A stretch of 62,999 nucleotides of DNA from NCBI GenBank assembly GCA_938048735.1, contig CALIUM010000021.1:1-62999 (forward strand), read 5' to 3'. Made by a program: the position numbers and the translations under genes. This DNA comes from an uncultured archaeon (lineage in GTDB: Archaea; Thermoproteota; Bathyarchaeia; TCS64). How positions within the stretch are numbered: the first letter of the stretch is position 1; each line of letters opens with the position of its first letter. The notes under the pieces are model-generated. The model had not been told where the DNA came from, did no database searches, and worked only from the letters and a program-made list of their open reading frames with translations. Shown here piece by piece: positions 50,407 to 59,561 of this stretch.

Positions 50407-50675
50407 ATTGATCGAGATATCAGACGGCTTCTGGCAATAAAACCATTTATGCTTCCTTATCGCCCCTCTCTTCCTATATTGCTCCCCCCTTTGCAGCCTC
50501 TATCACCTCAGTGGTAAGATTCTCTGTCCTCAGCCCCCTCATAAGGGGAGCTGGAGCTTCCGAGAGTGACCATATCATATACCTGTATGTGGCGTAGCCA
50601 TTAGGATATGGTATGAAAAGAGATAATTGACAAAAATATTTTATAGTGGTTTGAATCATAGTTTTTGGTTATAGA

Positions 50676-50933
50676 ATGGACAGCCTTGAGATTAAGAGGC
50701 TTGACCCCCAGGGGAGGGTCCACATACCCCGTAATTGGCGGCGTGAGGTTTTAGGGGACTCTGATGAGGTGATAATCATGAAGTTTAAGGATCACATCAG
50801 GATCATGCCTCTGACCAGAGGAAGCCTGACGGAGTTCTTCGATATGGTCGAGGTAGATGTCAGCCCAGAGATCTTCAGGGACTACCATAAGCTGAGGGAC
50901 TCTCTGATGGGGATGCGCCTTGAGGTTCATTGA
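50676..50933 (+). CDS. vapB: AbrB-type antitoxin (VapB), pair 2
   Basis: 85 residues. EIKRLDPQGRVHIPRNWRREVLGDSDEVIIMKFKDHIRIMPL is a swapped-hairpin AbrB domain; the C-terminal helix region (FDMVEVDVSPEIFRDYHKLRDSL) binds the toxin. Overlaps the vapC start by 14 bases. TATA-like TTTATAGTGG lies about 30-40 bases upstream. Confidence 0.85.
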   Translation: MDSLEIKRLDPQGRVHIPRNWRREVLGDSDEVIIMKFKDHIRIMPLTRGSLTEFFDMVEVDVSPEIFRDYHKLRDSLMGMRLEVH

Positions 50934-51339
50934 TGCAAATGTCTTCATATATGCTATTATGCGGCCAAGGTGGGAGGTGCCTAGGGATATTTTGGATATC
51001 AAGGAGAGGGCGAAGGCCATCATAGAGAGGATCGATAAGGGGGAGAGGGCCATCACCTCCGTGGTTCACCTCTCCGAGGTGGCCAACATCCTGGAAAGAT
51101 ATTTGAGACCCGAAGAACTGAACATGTTCTTTAACTCTATACTATACAAGGAGAATATCATGGTATGCGCAGTAGATCGTGAACTATACAGAGTTGCCAA
51201 TGAGCTCTCCCTCCAGCATCGCATAGGGTTGAATGACGCCCTTGCATCGATACTCATGAAGAGAGAGGAGGTCAACGAGATCTACAGTTTTGATACACAC
51301 TTCGACAAGATGGAGTGGATAAAAAGGATAACCGATTGA
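50920..51339 (+). CDS. vapC: VapC-type PIN-domain ribonuclease toxin, pair 2
   Basis: 139 residues from TTG 50920. PIN acids: Asp in RFIDANVFIYA, Glu in VHLSEVANIL, Asp in IGLNDALASILM, Asp in YSFDTHFDKM. Full-length domain, coupled to the antitoxin upstream. Predicted tRNA/rRNA-cutting RNase, target not predictable. Confidence 0.9.
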   Translation: MRFIDANVFIYAIMRPRWEVPRDILDIKERAKAIIERIDKGERAITSVVHLSEVANILERYLRPEELNMFFNSILYKENIMVCAVDRELYRVANELSLQHRIGLNDALASILMKREEVNEIYSFDTHFDKMEWIKRITD

Positions 51340-51816
51340 TCCAATCCTTAAACTTTCTATTTCCTATAAATGAGATTTATCATTATAACCTCAAAACAAC
51401 TTTTGATCAATATGAGAAAAGATGTATACAAAAAATCCCAACAAAGGGAATTGAAAGATTAAAAAAATTTATATATCAATAAAGCAATAAAGCAATAGAT
51501 ATCTTTGTTTGAGATTGTGGAAAATCAGCAGGGTGGAGATAGGGGAAGGGATTAGCCACTGAGTTTGTGAAGTCATCCATCAAACCTTAATGGTGCCGAA
51601 GATTATGGGATCTCAAAGAGTACACCATTATATGCGATTCCACTAAGCCATGGAGAGGCCCTCCCGGCCAGGGAGCTGTTGCAAGCAGCGATCCTCCTCA
51701 TGGCCGCCCGCTATCTCCGTCGCGAAACAGTCAGCGTAGTCTCAGAACAAAGCCGTTTTGGGTGAGCGAAATTTTTAAGGAGGCCTCTCCCCATATGTTG
51801 ACTAAAGGGCATCACG
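51340..51816. other. Intergenic region with one CRISPR-repeat-like motif
   Basis: About 480 bases, AT-rich until 51500. ATCCCAACAAAGGGAATTG followed by AAAG (about 51435-51457) looks like a single archaeal CRISPR repeat and shares a 12-base core with two sites at 25.7 kb. No array and no cas gene. No other feature recognised. Confidence 0.35.
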
Positions 51817-52194
51817 ATGGGCATAACTCATATTGAGGGGAGGGTCAAGGGTCCATTAGGTGAGGAGGTTGTCCGCTTCCTGGTGGATAGCGGGGCAACA
51901 TACACAGTACTTCCTGAGGAGGCCTGGAAGAAAATAGGGCTCAGCCCCTTGAGGGAGCATGAGTTCATATTGGCTGATGGTACAGCTGTCAAGCGGAAGG
52001 TCTCTGAATGCTACATTTCACTCCCTCAGGGTGAGAGCCATACGCCCGTCGTGCTGGGTGAGGCTGGAGATTACCCACTGCTTGGCGTTGTGACGCTGGA
52101 GATCCTAGGTCTAGTCCTAAACCCCTTTAAACGCACCCTACAGCCAATGAGAATGTTGCTTCTTCATCATGGCGTTCATGGTAACGACCACTGA
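51817..52194 (+). CDS. Retropepsin-like (clan AA) aspartyl protease-fold protein
   Basis: 125 residues. FLVDSGATYTVLPEEAWKKIGLSP holds the catalytic DSGAT. ILADGTAVKRKV provides the flap-like region, and YPLLGVVTLEILGLVLNPFKRTLQP the conserved LLGxxxLExLGLxxNP end. A single-domain retropepsin that would act as a homodimer. Known archaeal/bacterial relatives are stand-alone and of unknown substrate. TATA-like ATTTTTAAGG lies about 40 bases upstream. Confidence 0.85.
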   Translation: MGITHIEGRVKGPLGEEVVRFLVDSGATYTVLPEEAWKKIGLSPLREHEFILADGTAVKRKVSECYISLPQGESHTPVVLGEAGDYPLLGVVTLEILGLVLNPFKRTLQPMRMLLLHHGVHGNDH

Positions 52195-52365
52195 GCTTAC
52201 ATATTTCTGTTAATATATTTTTCTTTTTATTCTGGAGATTATTTGTTATATCTTCACTCCAGTTTGTTATTTTGAGTTTTAGATAAAGTTGAAGAGATAA
52301 TCAGGATCTCCAAAAGGTAGGAAAAGTGGTAAATAGTACTCGTTTCCCTTTTCACTTTTCTCTCT

Positions 52366-53556
52366 TTAACTTGAGAGTTTAGCTCGCCCTTCTCCCTTTT
52401 TTAGTTCTCTTAGGACTGATTCCAGCCTCTCTGCAACCTTTCCAAGCTCGCCGATGGGCTTTACCAGGGGTATCCTGATGTGGTATTCCCCCACCTCTCC
52501 GAAGGCTAATCCAGGATGCACCAGTATCTTCCCCTTCCTGGCCAGGTTCTCCACGAGCTCCATGGATTTTATGTTCAGGTCTCTGAAGCTGGGGAAGACG
52601 TAGAAGGCCCCCTCGGGGAGCTGGCATTCCACCCCCTCCATCTCGTTGAGCTTCTCGGTCATGAATCTCCTCCTCCTGTCATACTCCTCAGCCATCCTTT
52701 TTACCTCGTCCCATGGGCCCTTCAGCGCGGCTATGGCCGCCCTCTGGATGAAGGAGGAGGGCCTGAAACCTATTGGAATGCGCTGCAGGCCCCGTATGAA
52801 CTCCTCATCTGCCAGGACGAAGCCGAGCCTCCATCCCGTCATGGCGAAGGTCTTCGAGAAGCTGAGGATGACCATCGTCCTCTCCCTCATCCCGGGCTCG
52901 GCGGCGAGACTCAGGTGCCTCCTCCCGTCATAGAGAAACTCGTTGTAGACCTCGTCCGAGACCACCAGCAGGTCCCTTTCTACGGCCAAGTCGGCTATTC
53001 CCTTAACCTCCCCCTCCGTATACACGGTTCCTGTTGGGTTGTTCGGGTTGCAGGCTATTATCATCTTGGTCTTCTCCGATACGGCCTCCTTCAGCCCTTC
53101 AAGGTCGAGCCTCCACCCCTCCTCCACCATGGGAACCTCCACTATCTTGGCCCCGAAGTACCTGAGGATCCTGAAATAGTCTAGGTATGTAGGGGTTGGG
53201 AGTATGACCTCATCCCCCTCCCTCAGGGTAGACTCTAGGCAGAGATACAGGGCTTGGCTGCTGCCAGGGGTTGGGAGGACGTTGTTCGCATTCCATTCAA
53301 CCCCATATCTGCCGTGATATTCAGCGACGGCCCCCCTCAGATCCTCGTATCCAGGTATGGGTGGATACTTGGTCCATCCTCCCCTCAGGGCCTCAACGGC
53401 GGCTTGGGTTATATGATCTGGGGTTGGAAAGTCCGGGTCTCCTGAAAGGAGGTTGATCGCCCCCTGGATCCCCATGGACTCCCTAACAACCCTCTCGTAA
53501 GGTGTAAGCTCCATCCTCCTAATCCTGTCTGAAAGATGTTTACTCATATCGATCAC
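52366..53556 (-). CDS. Class I/II PLP aminotransferase
   Basis: 396 residues. INLLSGDPDFPTPDHI, TPGSSQALYLCLES, IIACNPNNPTGTVY (the PLP-ring Asn), VVSDEVYNEFLYDG, ILSFSKTFAMTGWRLGF (PLP Lys) and the C-terminal FGEVGEYHIRIPL (substrate Arg). Aspartate/aromatic aminotransferase-like group. Start may be MSKHLS, two codons in. Could feed 2-oxoacids such as indolepyruvate to IorAB; this is inference only. Confidence 0.92.
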   Translation of the reverse strand: MIDMSKHLSDRIRRMELTPYERVVRESMGIQGAINLLSGDPDFPTPDHITQAAVEALRGGWTKYPPIPGYEDLRGAVAEYHGRYGVEWNANNVLPTPGSSQALYLCLESTLREGDEVILPTPTYLDYFRILRYFGAKIVEVPMVEEGWRLDLEGLKEAVSEKTKMIIACNPNNPTGTVYTEGEVKGIADLAVERDLLVVSDEVYNEFLYDGRRHLSLAAEPGMRERTMVILSFSKTFAMTGWRLGFVLADEEFIRGLQRIPIGFRPSSFIQRAAIAALKGPWDEVKRMAEEYDRRRRFMTEKLNEMEGVECQLPEGAFYVFPSFRDLNIKSMELVENLARKGKILVHPGLAFGEVGEYHIRIPLVKPIGELGKVAERLESVLRELKKGEGRAKLSS

Positions 53557-53673
53557 GTGATCCTTAATCCCTTGTCCATTAAAAATAATGATGTTTGGTC
53601 TCTTGACTGTCCCTGGAGATCGACTTGTGATCTAGCTACGGCCCTCTTTATGGGAGAGGACTATGGAGTTGAG

Positions 53674-54030
53674 CTATATGACGAAGCGGGGGCCCAGCTC
53701 CCCGGCCCTCTGCTTCTCAAGCCCCTTCCTCATGCCCTCCTCGGTGATCTTCACGTCGTACTCTATGAACTGCTCCACCATCCCGGCGATCGTCTTCGCC
53801 ATGTTCTCAAGCTCATCCCTCGTGAAGGTCGACATGATCTCGGGGCTGTTTATCCACTGCATCCAGCCGGCTAGGCTCTGGCCTAGGGCTGCAAGGGCGA
53901 AGCGCATAACCCTAACCAGCTCAAGCCTGTCCATGTCTTGGGTCTCGATGAGCCTCCTGAGCTGCTTAAGGGTGTTCTCACTTCTCTGTATCCAGTCCTG
54001 GTTCATGGCTTCCATGACTACTCTATCCAT
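53674..54030 (-). CDS. DUF2153-like archaeal protein
   Basis: 118 residues, all helical: NQDWIQRSENTLKQLRRLIETQDMDRLELVRVMRFALAALGQSLAGWMQWINSPEIMSTFTRDELENMAKTI. The LGQSLAGWMQWINSP block matches what I recall of DUF2153, an archaeal family of unknown function. Ends KQRAGELGPRFVI. Divergent from the next hypothetical gene (137-base gap). Confidence 0.75.
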   Translation of the reverse strand: MDRVVMEAMNQDWIQRSENTLKQLRRLIETQDMDRLELVRVMRFALAALGQSLAGWMQWINSPEIMSTFTRDELENMAKTIAGMVEQFIEYDVKITEEGMRKGLEKQRAGELGPRFVI

Positions 54031-54167
54031 CAGCCCATTATTAAACCTCTCGTAGGGAGCTCCCGCCGTGAGCCCTCGGAAGATCCAGCCTTCGACCTCG
54101 AAGAGACATGTTTTAAGGGGGGATAAAACCCTTTATAGATTGATGAAATCTTTAAAGGGGATGGATA

Positions 54168-54875
54168 TTGGTCCTGCCCGTCAAGATCTTCGAGATTAAA
54201 GGGGATTTCGACGTCGAATTCATATTCAAGAGGCTTAGGGATTTTCATGAGGTTGAGGAGTACAAGGCGGGCGATGGGAAGATTCTGAGCCTGACCACGG
54301 AGATCCTCGACCTGAAGATGGAGGATGGCCTAATAAGCGGGGTGTTCAGCAGGGACTTTGTGAGGAGGAGGTCTTATAAGAGGGAGGTTGGGGAGGTCCT
54401 CTCCACAGAGGAGGCCCCCTTCTGGATTAGGGCCTATGAGAGGAGGGTCTTCCTCGTCGTATCAGCCCCCTCCGTGGCTAGGGGGGTGAGGAAGCTCCTC
54501 ACAAACCATGTCGCGAACAAGCTCTCTGAGGCTCTATACGGCAAGGTCGGCTACGTGGTGGAGGCGAGGATCAGCAACGAGACCCTCCAGAGGCTCCATG
54601 AGGCCAACCCCCAGGCGACCAAGCTGATATGGTTCGACGACGTGGACATCCCCAGCGTGGAGAAGCTATGCATAGCTGGATCAAGCCTGGCTGACACGCA
54701 GCTCTACAGGGACTACCTTGAGCATGGGAAGATCTGGTATGTGGTGTTCGAGGAGCAGAGGAGAGGGATGGTCGTGGGGATAACCAGAAATTGCGTGGTC
54801 ACCCTCTTCAGCAAGAGCACAACTGAGGAGTTCATCAAATACATATTCGAAGACCTTCTGAAGCTCATAGAATAG
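54168..54875 (+). CDS. Archaeal hypothetical protein, 235 aa
   Basis: Soluble, mixed alpha/beta. An N-terminal beta-rich half (FEIKGDFDVEFIFKRLRDFHEVEEYKAGDGKIL ... WIRAYERRVFLVVSAPSVARGVRKLL) and a second half ISNETLQRLHEANPQATKLIWFDDVDIPSVEKLCIAGSSLADTQLYRDYLEHGKIWYVVFEE. No catalytic motif recognised. Starts close behind a TATA-like CTTTAAAGG, so the leader is very short. No operon partner. Confidence 0.7.
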   Translation: MVLPVKIFEIKGDFDVEFIFKRLRDFHEVEEYKAGDGKILSLTTEILDLKMEDGLISGVFSRDFVRRRSYKREVGEVLSTEEAPFWIRAYERRVFLVVSAPSVARGVRKLLTNHVANKLSEALYGKVGYVVEARISNETLQRLHEANPQATKLIWFDDVDIPSVEKLCIAGSSLADTQLYRDYLEHGKIWYVVFEEQRRGMVVGITRNCVVTLFSKSTTEEFIKYIFEDLLKLIE

Positions 54876-54928
54876 AAGCCCTAAAAGACTAAAGGCCAAA
54901 AAGAACCGAAAACAGTAAAGGGGTGCTC

Positions 54929-55234
54929 TTAGAGCGGGAACTCCTCGAGGACTATTAGGTCCCTAGCCTTCTCGAAGTAGTTCACCACCTCAAACCCCTT
55001 CTCCGTTAGCCTATACCTCACCTTACTCCTCCTCTCCCTCCCCTCCCTAACCTCCATGAGGAGGCCCTGCTGGACTAGGAACCTCAAGACGCTCTGGGTA
55101 GGCCTCCAAGAGAGGTTGGTCGCATACATAATCCTCGTGGGCTTATCCACACCATCCCTGACCGCTGAGAGGACGCTGAGGATGATATCAAGCCTAGACC
55201 TCCTACGAGACAGGTCCACCCCTCCCGTAACCAT
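54929..55234 (-). CDS. Winged-helix transcriptional regulator (COG3432-like)
   Basis: 101 residues. RLDIILSVLSAVRDGVDKPTRIMYATNLSWRPTQSVLRFLVQQGLLMEVREGRERRSKVRYRLTEKGFEVVNYFEKAR is the typical archaeal wHTH with the TRIMYxxNLS motif. Convergent with the hypothetical gene at 54168. Target unknown. Confidence 0.87.
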   Translation of the reverse strand: MVTGGVDLSRRRSRLDIILSVLSAVRDGVDKPTRIMYATNLSWRPTQSVLRFLVQQGLLMEVREGRERRSKVRYRLTEKGFEVVNYFEKARDLIVLEEFPL

Positions 55235-55529
55235 CGAAAAGAAAGGTTATATGAAAATATTTAATGAAAATGGATTATTAATGTAGGTTTAAAAAAGGTT
55301 AAGAAGGATGATCCCAGCCTCAAAGGTTAAATAGATATCGATGAATCTCCCCTGAAACCTTATAACCCTTTATATTATGATCTTTAAGTAAGGACTTATG
55401 ATTTCATCCTACTGGCAGATAAATAATTCTCAGCCAACATGGGTTAGATCGTAAGATTGATAGGGTTAGAAGGGCATGCGAATGGATAGTTCAGGGCCAT
55501 AAATGAGAACTGGCTTAAACTGGATTCCT

Positions 55530-55701
55530 CCGCTTCTTCTCTATGATGTATTATGGGCTCGATGTAGTGACCAGGCTAGGGTACGCTGAGGATAGGAGGA
55601 TCGACGATGCCCTTGAACTTCTTGTAAAGGGAACCAGCAAATTGGTCACCCTCTACGCCCTGCGAGTCATCAAGCGCGTCCAGGAATCAAGGGGCTTCTG
55701 A
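55530..55701 (+). pseudogene. Relic of prenyltransferase/squalene-oxidase-repeat-like protein
   Basis: The frame MYYGLDVVTRLGYAEDRRIDDALELLVKGTSKLVTLYALRVIKRVQESRGF, with stop at 55701, resembles the C-terminal alpha-toroid repeats (xxDVLRVLxxLGYGxDxRxxxALxLLxxK...WITLRALRVLKR) of terpene-cyclase-like archaeal proteins. An internal part is missing and there is no start. Probably a degenerate tail of a lost gene. Confidence 0.45.
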
Positions 55702-55711
55702 GATAGATGAA

Positions 55712-56947
55712 CTATCGGCCCCTCTCCTCTATGAAGAGGAGGATTATCAGGAAATTCACGAGCAGGGAGATGAGGCGAAGCATCATGGGAGCAGCGAATC
55801 CCAGATGGATATATAGGAGGCCTCCGATGTAGGGGGCCGGGATCCCTAACAGGAGGGGATAGGTCGATATCTTCCCCAATGCAAGGGATCTACGGTATTC
55901 CGGCACCCTCTCAGCCACTAGGGCTATGTGGGCAGGTATCCACATGGCGTGAGCCAATCCCGAGAATATCTGGAGGAGTAGGAACAGGTGGAAGTCACGG
56001 GATGAGATGTATCCAGACATGACGATCATGTTGGCCACCTCTGATATGAGTAGGAAAGTCCTCCTTCCATACATATCCATCATCCACCCGACTGGTATCT
56101 GGGACAATCCCCAGGAGAGGCCGAAGAGGGTTGACATGAACCCAAGCTGAACGGTGTTGAACCCAAGCCCATCAACGAGCAGACCGTAGAGGATCGAGCT
56201 GCTAGCGCCATAGCTGAAGGATCCTATTATATCGACCACATAGAATGGAATGAGCTCAGACTCAAACCCGAGGAGATCCCTCAGGCTGATCCTCAACCCA
56301 GGGGTGATCTCCTGAGGGTCTCAGCCCTCCTGTCGAGGGTCTCCCTTAACCTGAGGGATAGGTATAGGGTGTTGAAGAGTTCTCCAGCTATGCAGGAGAG
56401 GAAGATCAGCCGGTGCATACCTCTCAGAGCTAGGTAGCCACCCAACGGTGCGAGCATTATAGAGGCGATGAGCCCGATGGACGTGTAGACGCTTATAGCA
56501 GTTCCAACCTTTGCCTCCTCGACCGACTCCGCTATGAGGGCAGAGTCTGCAGGGTTGGTCTGCTGCCAGGTCGCGGAGAGCCCCATCAAGATGCCGAAGC
56601 CTATGAATGAGAGCCAGCTCTCAGCGAAGAGGCAGAAGAAGAGGGCGAGTAGGCGGCAGAACACCGATCCCACTATTACAGGCTTCCTACCCCAAATATC
56701 CGAGAGCCTACCCCCAGATGAGGGAGCCTAAAGCGGCGGAGAGTATCATGACGCCCTGGATTAGGCCCAATTGTGGGAGGGTGGCTCCTAGGCTGATCAC
56801 ATAGGGCTGCCAGACGACGTAAAACATCCCGAAGAAGAGCTCAGTGACCAATGACCTGACAGCCATCGCATTGACATTCTCACTCAGGGCTAGGGTTAGC
56901 CTAAGCCTATCCACAAGCCCTTTTATCTGAGGCAAACTCCTAAACAC
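55712..56947 (-). pseudogene. MFS transporter, split by two frameshifts
   Basis: Three consecutive minus-strand frames form one 12-TM MFS protein: 56947-56708 (SLVTELFFGMFYVVWQPYVISLGATLPQLGLIQGVMILSAALGSLIWG), 56673-56293 (VIVGSVFCRLLALFFCLFAESWLSFIGFGILMG...) and 56296-55712 (YVVDIIGSFSYGASSSILYGLLVDGLGFNTVQLGF...). At the five-C run 56711-56715, deleting one base gives LIWGRLSDIWGRKP, the conserved loop 2-3 motif. At 56297-56299, adding one base joins the halves. The second break could alternatively be a true two-gene split with a TTGA overlap. Confidence 0.8.
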
Positions 56948-57424
56948 CTCTTTGCTCTTGAAGATTCTTTCTACGCGTAAGTGTCTAGTTAGTACAGGTA
57001 CCTTCCCCTGCTTATCAATGCCCCCATCAGCCGGGGATCCCAGGGCTCATCGACGAGGATGGCCTCACTCTCAATAGACAAAATGAACAGAACTCAACAA
57101 TAGATCCTAAAAACTACCCTGCTCGACGTTTAGCATGGGATATTCAAAGGGTTGAGCATTAAAAGGTGATCAACCTTCCCCAAAGGTTTGAGCGGATGGA
57201 GGTCAGAGGGTCTTAATCCACATGGTTGCATCTCACCTACCGCAGGCATGCGAACATGAGGATGCTCATGGCTGTGAGGCTGGGGGTAAGATGAAGATGC
57301 TCCTCCCCCTCTTCACTATGAATGGTGACTATCCACGGGAGGGGACTTATCCCTCCCAATCCTTGTATCTCTCTCCTCATGATCCCATCAGTGAGATCAG
57401 AAGCCTCAGCCTTTTGCTTTGGGG
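56948..57424. other. Intergenic region, no gene seen
   Basis: About 475 bases. Short plus-strand frames at 57222-57522 show no family resemblance or RBS. A likely MFS promoter lies at the left edge. Nothing else recognised. Confidence 0.4.
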
Positions 57425-57631
57425 TTAGACAGAATCCATTAAGGTTAGGTTCGGTCTTTGGGATCTATGGGACTCAAGCTTCTGTCCCAATCTTTCCAGT
57501 CGCCTCTTCGCCCGTTCAATAACATCCTCGTTGAAGTATGTCTCATAATAGCTGTTTGAGATACTGTTGTTCGCCAAGGCGATATATATGGACACCTTCA
57601 TCACCCCTCCAGTTCTCTGAGGCATTGCCAT
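57425..57631 (-). CDS. Small hypothetical protein, possibly a fragment
   Basis: 68 residues or fewer: VMKVSIYIALANNSISNSYYETYFNEDVIERAKRRLERLGQKLESHR. The same frame is open further upstream (TQPEQLFNYAVEMAMPQRTGG) without a start, so this may be the tail of a truncated gene. No family recognised. A start at MKVSIYI (codon 11) is equally possible. Confidence 0.35.
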   Translation of the reverse strand: MAMPQRTGGVMKVSIYIALANNSISNSYYETYFNEDVIERAKRRLERLGQKLESHRSQRPNLTLMDSV

Positions 57632-58491
57632 CTCAACCGCATAGTTAAACAGCTGCTCAGGTTGGGTGACAAGTTTAACCCCCTTTAGTTTCTAATTTGG
57701 CTGTGGATGCGATTTTAGAATGAATCTTTTAAGGGTTTTATTATTATAATTCTCTTTTGCCTAGCCATTATTCATCCATCTCTCCTCTCTTCTAATATAT
57801 ACTATCGGGGTGGCACGTGATTATCTCAGCGTTCTCAGCATCCTGAGGAGATTGGTGGAAGACTTGACGGTGGCTGTCATACTGGAAACTGAGAAATTGA
57901 TGCTACCTTTTAGATATGATTTCTAAAGGGTTGAGACTAGAAACGATTTTTGGAGGGAGATTTGTAAGAGAATAGAACATATAGTGGTTGAGTGGTTCTA
58001 TGGAGGCGAGTCATCACTAGGGAGCGTGGAGGCTGAAAACGCTCGTTTTTGAGGGGAGGGTGGTCTGGGTTTGGGCCTCACCCCTTACATGCTGAGGCTG
58101 GATCGAATGTTGTTAAACTCCTCGATGGACTTCCCTCTCAACTCCTGGGTCTAGAACTTGGAGGCTTTGACGCCTCGAACCCTCCCTCTTTGAAAGTCGT
58201 ATTTGAAGGCCTCCAGCCCCTTAAATACACTACCCCCCTAGTTTTTTGACGCCAATCAGTTAGTTTCTGGTCTTGCTGTCTGGGCTGGAAGGAACTGTTT
58301 TCAGAGACCATCATAGTTGAACAAGATTCCTGAAGCTGAAATTCTCTTGAAAAGAGGCTATTCAAGTTCTAATCTGTATCCTTCATGTCCTTGAGCTCTC
58401 AGAAAGCTTTTTGTTTCAGGATCTGAATTCCCGGAAAACTTTTGTCTCAGCCCTTCTGGCTCTTGACCTCCTGCCTCCTTAAGGCCAGGCC
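57632..58491. other. Long non-coding stretch
   Basis: About 860 bases without a convincing gene. Short frames on both strands overlap between 58049 and 58365 but none has a recognisable motif or RBS. AT-rich near 57690-57800. May hold decayed coding sequence. Confidence 0.4.
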
Positions 58492-58833
58492 TTGGATAGA
58501 GGTTTGGAGGTATTGAGATTGAGAGGATTGGACCCCTGGCTATTCAGTAACAATCGTCAATGGGATTATATTTATTCAGTCATGATGGGTGGTGTATCTT
58601 GGTATATGGTTGGGGAGGACAGAACCTGGTGGAAGGGCTTTCTCGGCCTCTTGGGGTTTCTGGGGTTTCAGGCTTTCAGCTCGCATGATCCCTGGCAGCT
58701 TTTCTACCTATCCTTCTTCGGCTTCCTCTCATATTTCAGGTATCTCAGGGAGGAGCTCAAGTACCTGGGCCTCCTGGGCCTGCTGGGGTTGATCCTCGGG
58801 ATCCTGGGGGTATTGGGGATACTGGCTGTTTGA
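58492..58833 (+). CDS. DUF3796-like small membrane protein
   Basis: 113 residues from TTG 58492; ATG 58582 is an alternative. GFLGLLGFLGFQAFSSHDPWQLFYLSFFGFLSYFRYLREELKYLGLLGLLGLILGILGVLGILAV shows the repeated GLLGFLGF pattern and FFGFxxYFRY of small DUF3796-like membrane proteins, often near PadR regulators. Two to three TM helices. Function unknown. Confidence 0.65.
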   Translation: MDRGLEVLRLRGLDPWLFSNNRQWDYIYSVMMGGVSWYMVGEDRTWWKGFLGLLGFLGFQAFSSHDPWQLFYLSFFGFLSYFRYLREELKYLGLLGLLGLILGILGVLGILAV

Positions 58834-58893
58834 AGAACCATGAGGCCAGGATATGGCGTTTTCTCTATCTTGATGAAACTGAAATGGAGCATA

Positions 58894-59325
58894 TCAGAGT
58901 TCGAAGTTTTTCAGAATTTTTATTATTCCAGTTTCTTTTGCTCTTTCAAAAAATTTTTCATCAGCAGTCACAACTTGCAATCCCATTATTTGAGCTAGAC
59001 TTAAATAATATGAATCATAGACACTTAAATCATATATAAATGCATTTTCAACAGATTTCTCAAGTATCTCTCTATTTGGGGTTATAAAGTCAACTCCGAT
59101 ATCCATCAAGTCCGATACGGCCCTCTTCAGATCCTCCATGTCAAATGCAGGGTTATACCTCAATGCGTTCACAACCTCATATAAGGCTAAATCGGGTGAA
59201 ACTATTGATATAACTCCTTCAACATGTTTATCCCTGATCTCAACAGCTATTTCGCTATCTTCCTCACCTGAAAACCATTTAACCATAACAGAGGCATCTA
59301 AAACTAGGTCCTCATGTCTCTCCAT
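58894..59325 (-). CDS. vapC: VapC-type PIN-domain ribonuclease toxin, pair 3
   Basis: 143 residues from ATG 59325 (GGAG-N4-GG upstream); the frame opens at 59352. PIN acids: Asp in LVLDASVMVKWF, Glu in ALYEVVNALR, Asp in SVYDSYYLSLA, and Asp in VVTADEKFFERA. This is the VapC subgroup with a full VVTAD motif. Overlaps its antitoxin by 22 bases. The 3' third is AT-rich. Confidence 0.9.
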   Translation of the reverse strand: MERHEDLVLDASVMVKWFSGEEDSEIAVEIRDKHVEGVISIVSPDLALYEVVNALRYNPAFDMEDLKRAVSDLMDIGVDFITPNREILEKSVENAFIYDLSVYDSYYLSLAQIMGLQVVTADEKFFERAKETGIIKILKNFEL

Positions 59326-59561
59326 TTCCTTATCTCCTTTACCCCGGACCATCCTTCGAGGCTCTTCTTCCTGAGCATATCCATATCCCTAGCAGCAGTC
59401 AACATCCGATCCCTATCTCTTACCCTTCCATGCCTCTTGAACGCGATCCAGAGGCGGAAGGCCTCCGAGGCCGCCTCCCCAAGCTTGAGGCCGTGCCTTA
59501 TGGCCTCAGCTTTGAAGTTCCTGAAGACATCCTCATCGAGGTCCTTTATCGTGACGCTCAT
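59304..59561 (-). CDS. vapB: Ribbon-helix-helix-like VapB antitoxin, pair 3
   Basis: 85 residues. SVTIKDLDEDVFRNFKAEAIRHGLKLGEAASEAFRLWIAF is an RHH-type DNA-binding N-terminus. The Arg-rich middle (KRHGRVRDRDRM) and Trp-containing tail (SLEGWSGVKEIRKWRD) would contact the toxin. Operon with the PIN gene, autoregulation expected. Confidence 0.82.
   Translation of the reverse strand: MSVTIKDLDEDVFRNFKAEAIRHGLKLGEAASEAFRLWIAFKRHGRVRDRDRMLTAARDMDMLRKKSLEGWSGVKEIRKWRDMRT

Noticed and set aside
50474-50659. 61-codon minus-strand frame upstream of vapB
   Set aside because: It runs through the vapB promoter region and has no recognisable domain.
58049-58365. Opposing 66- and 75-codon frames
   Set aside because: They overlap each other on opposite strands and neither has a motif, RBS or plausible fold.
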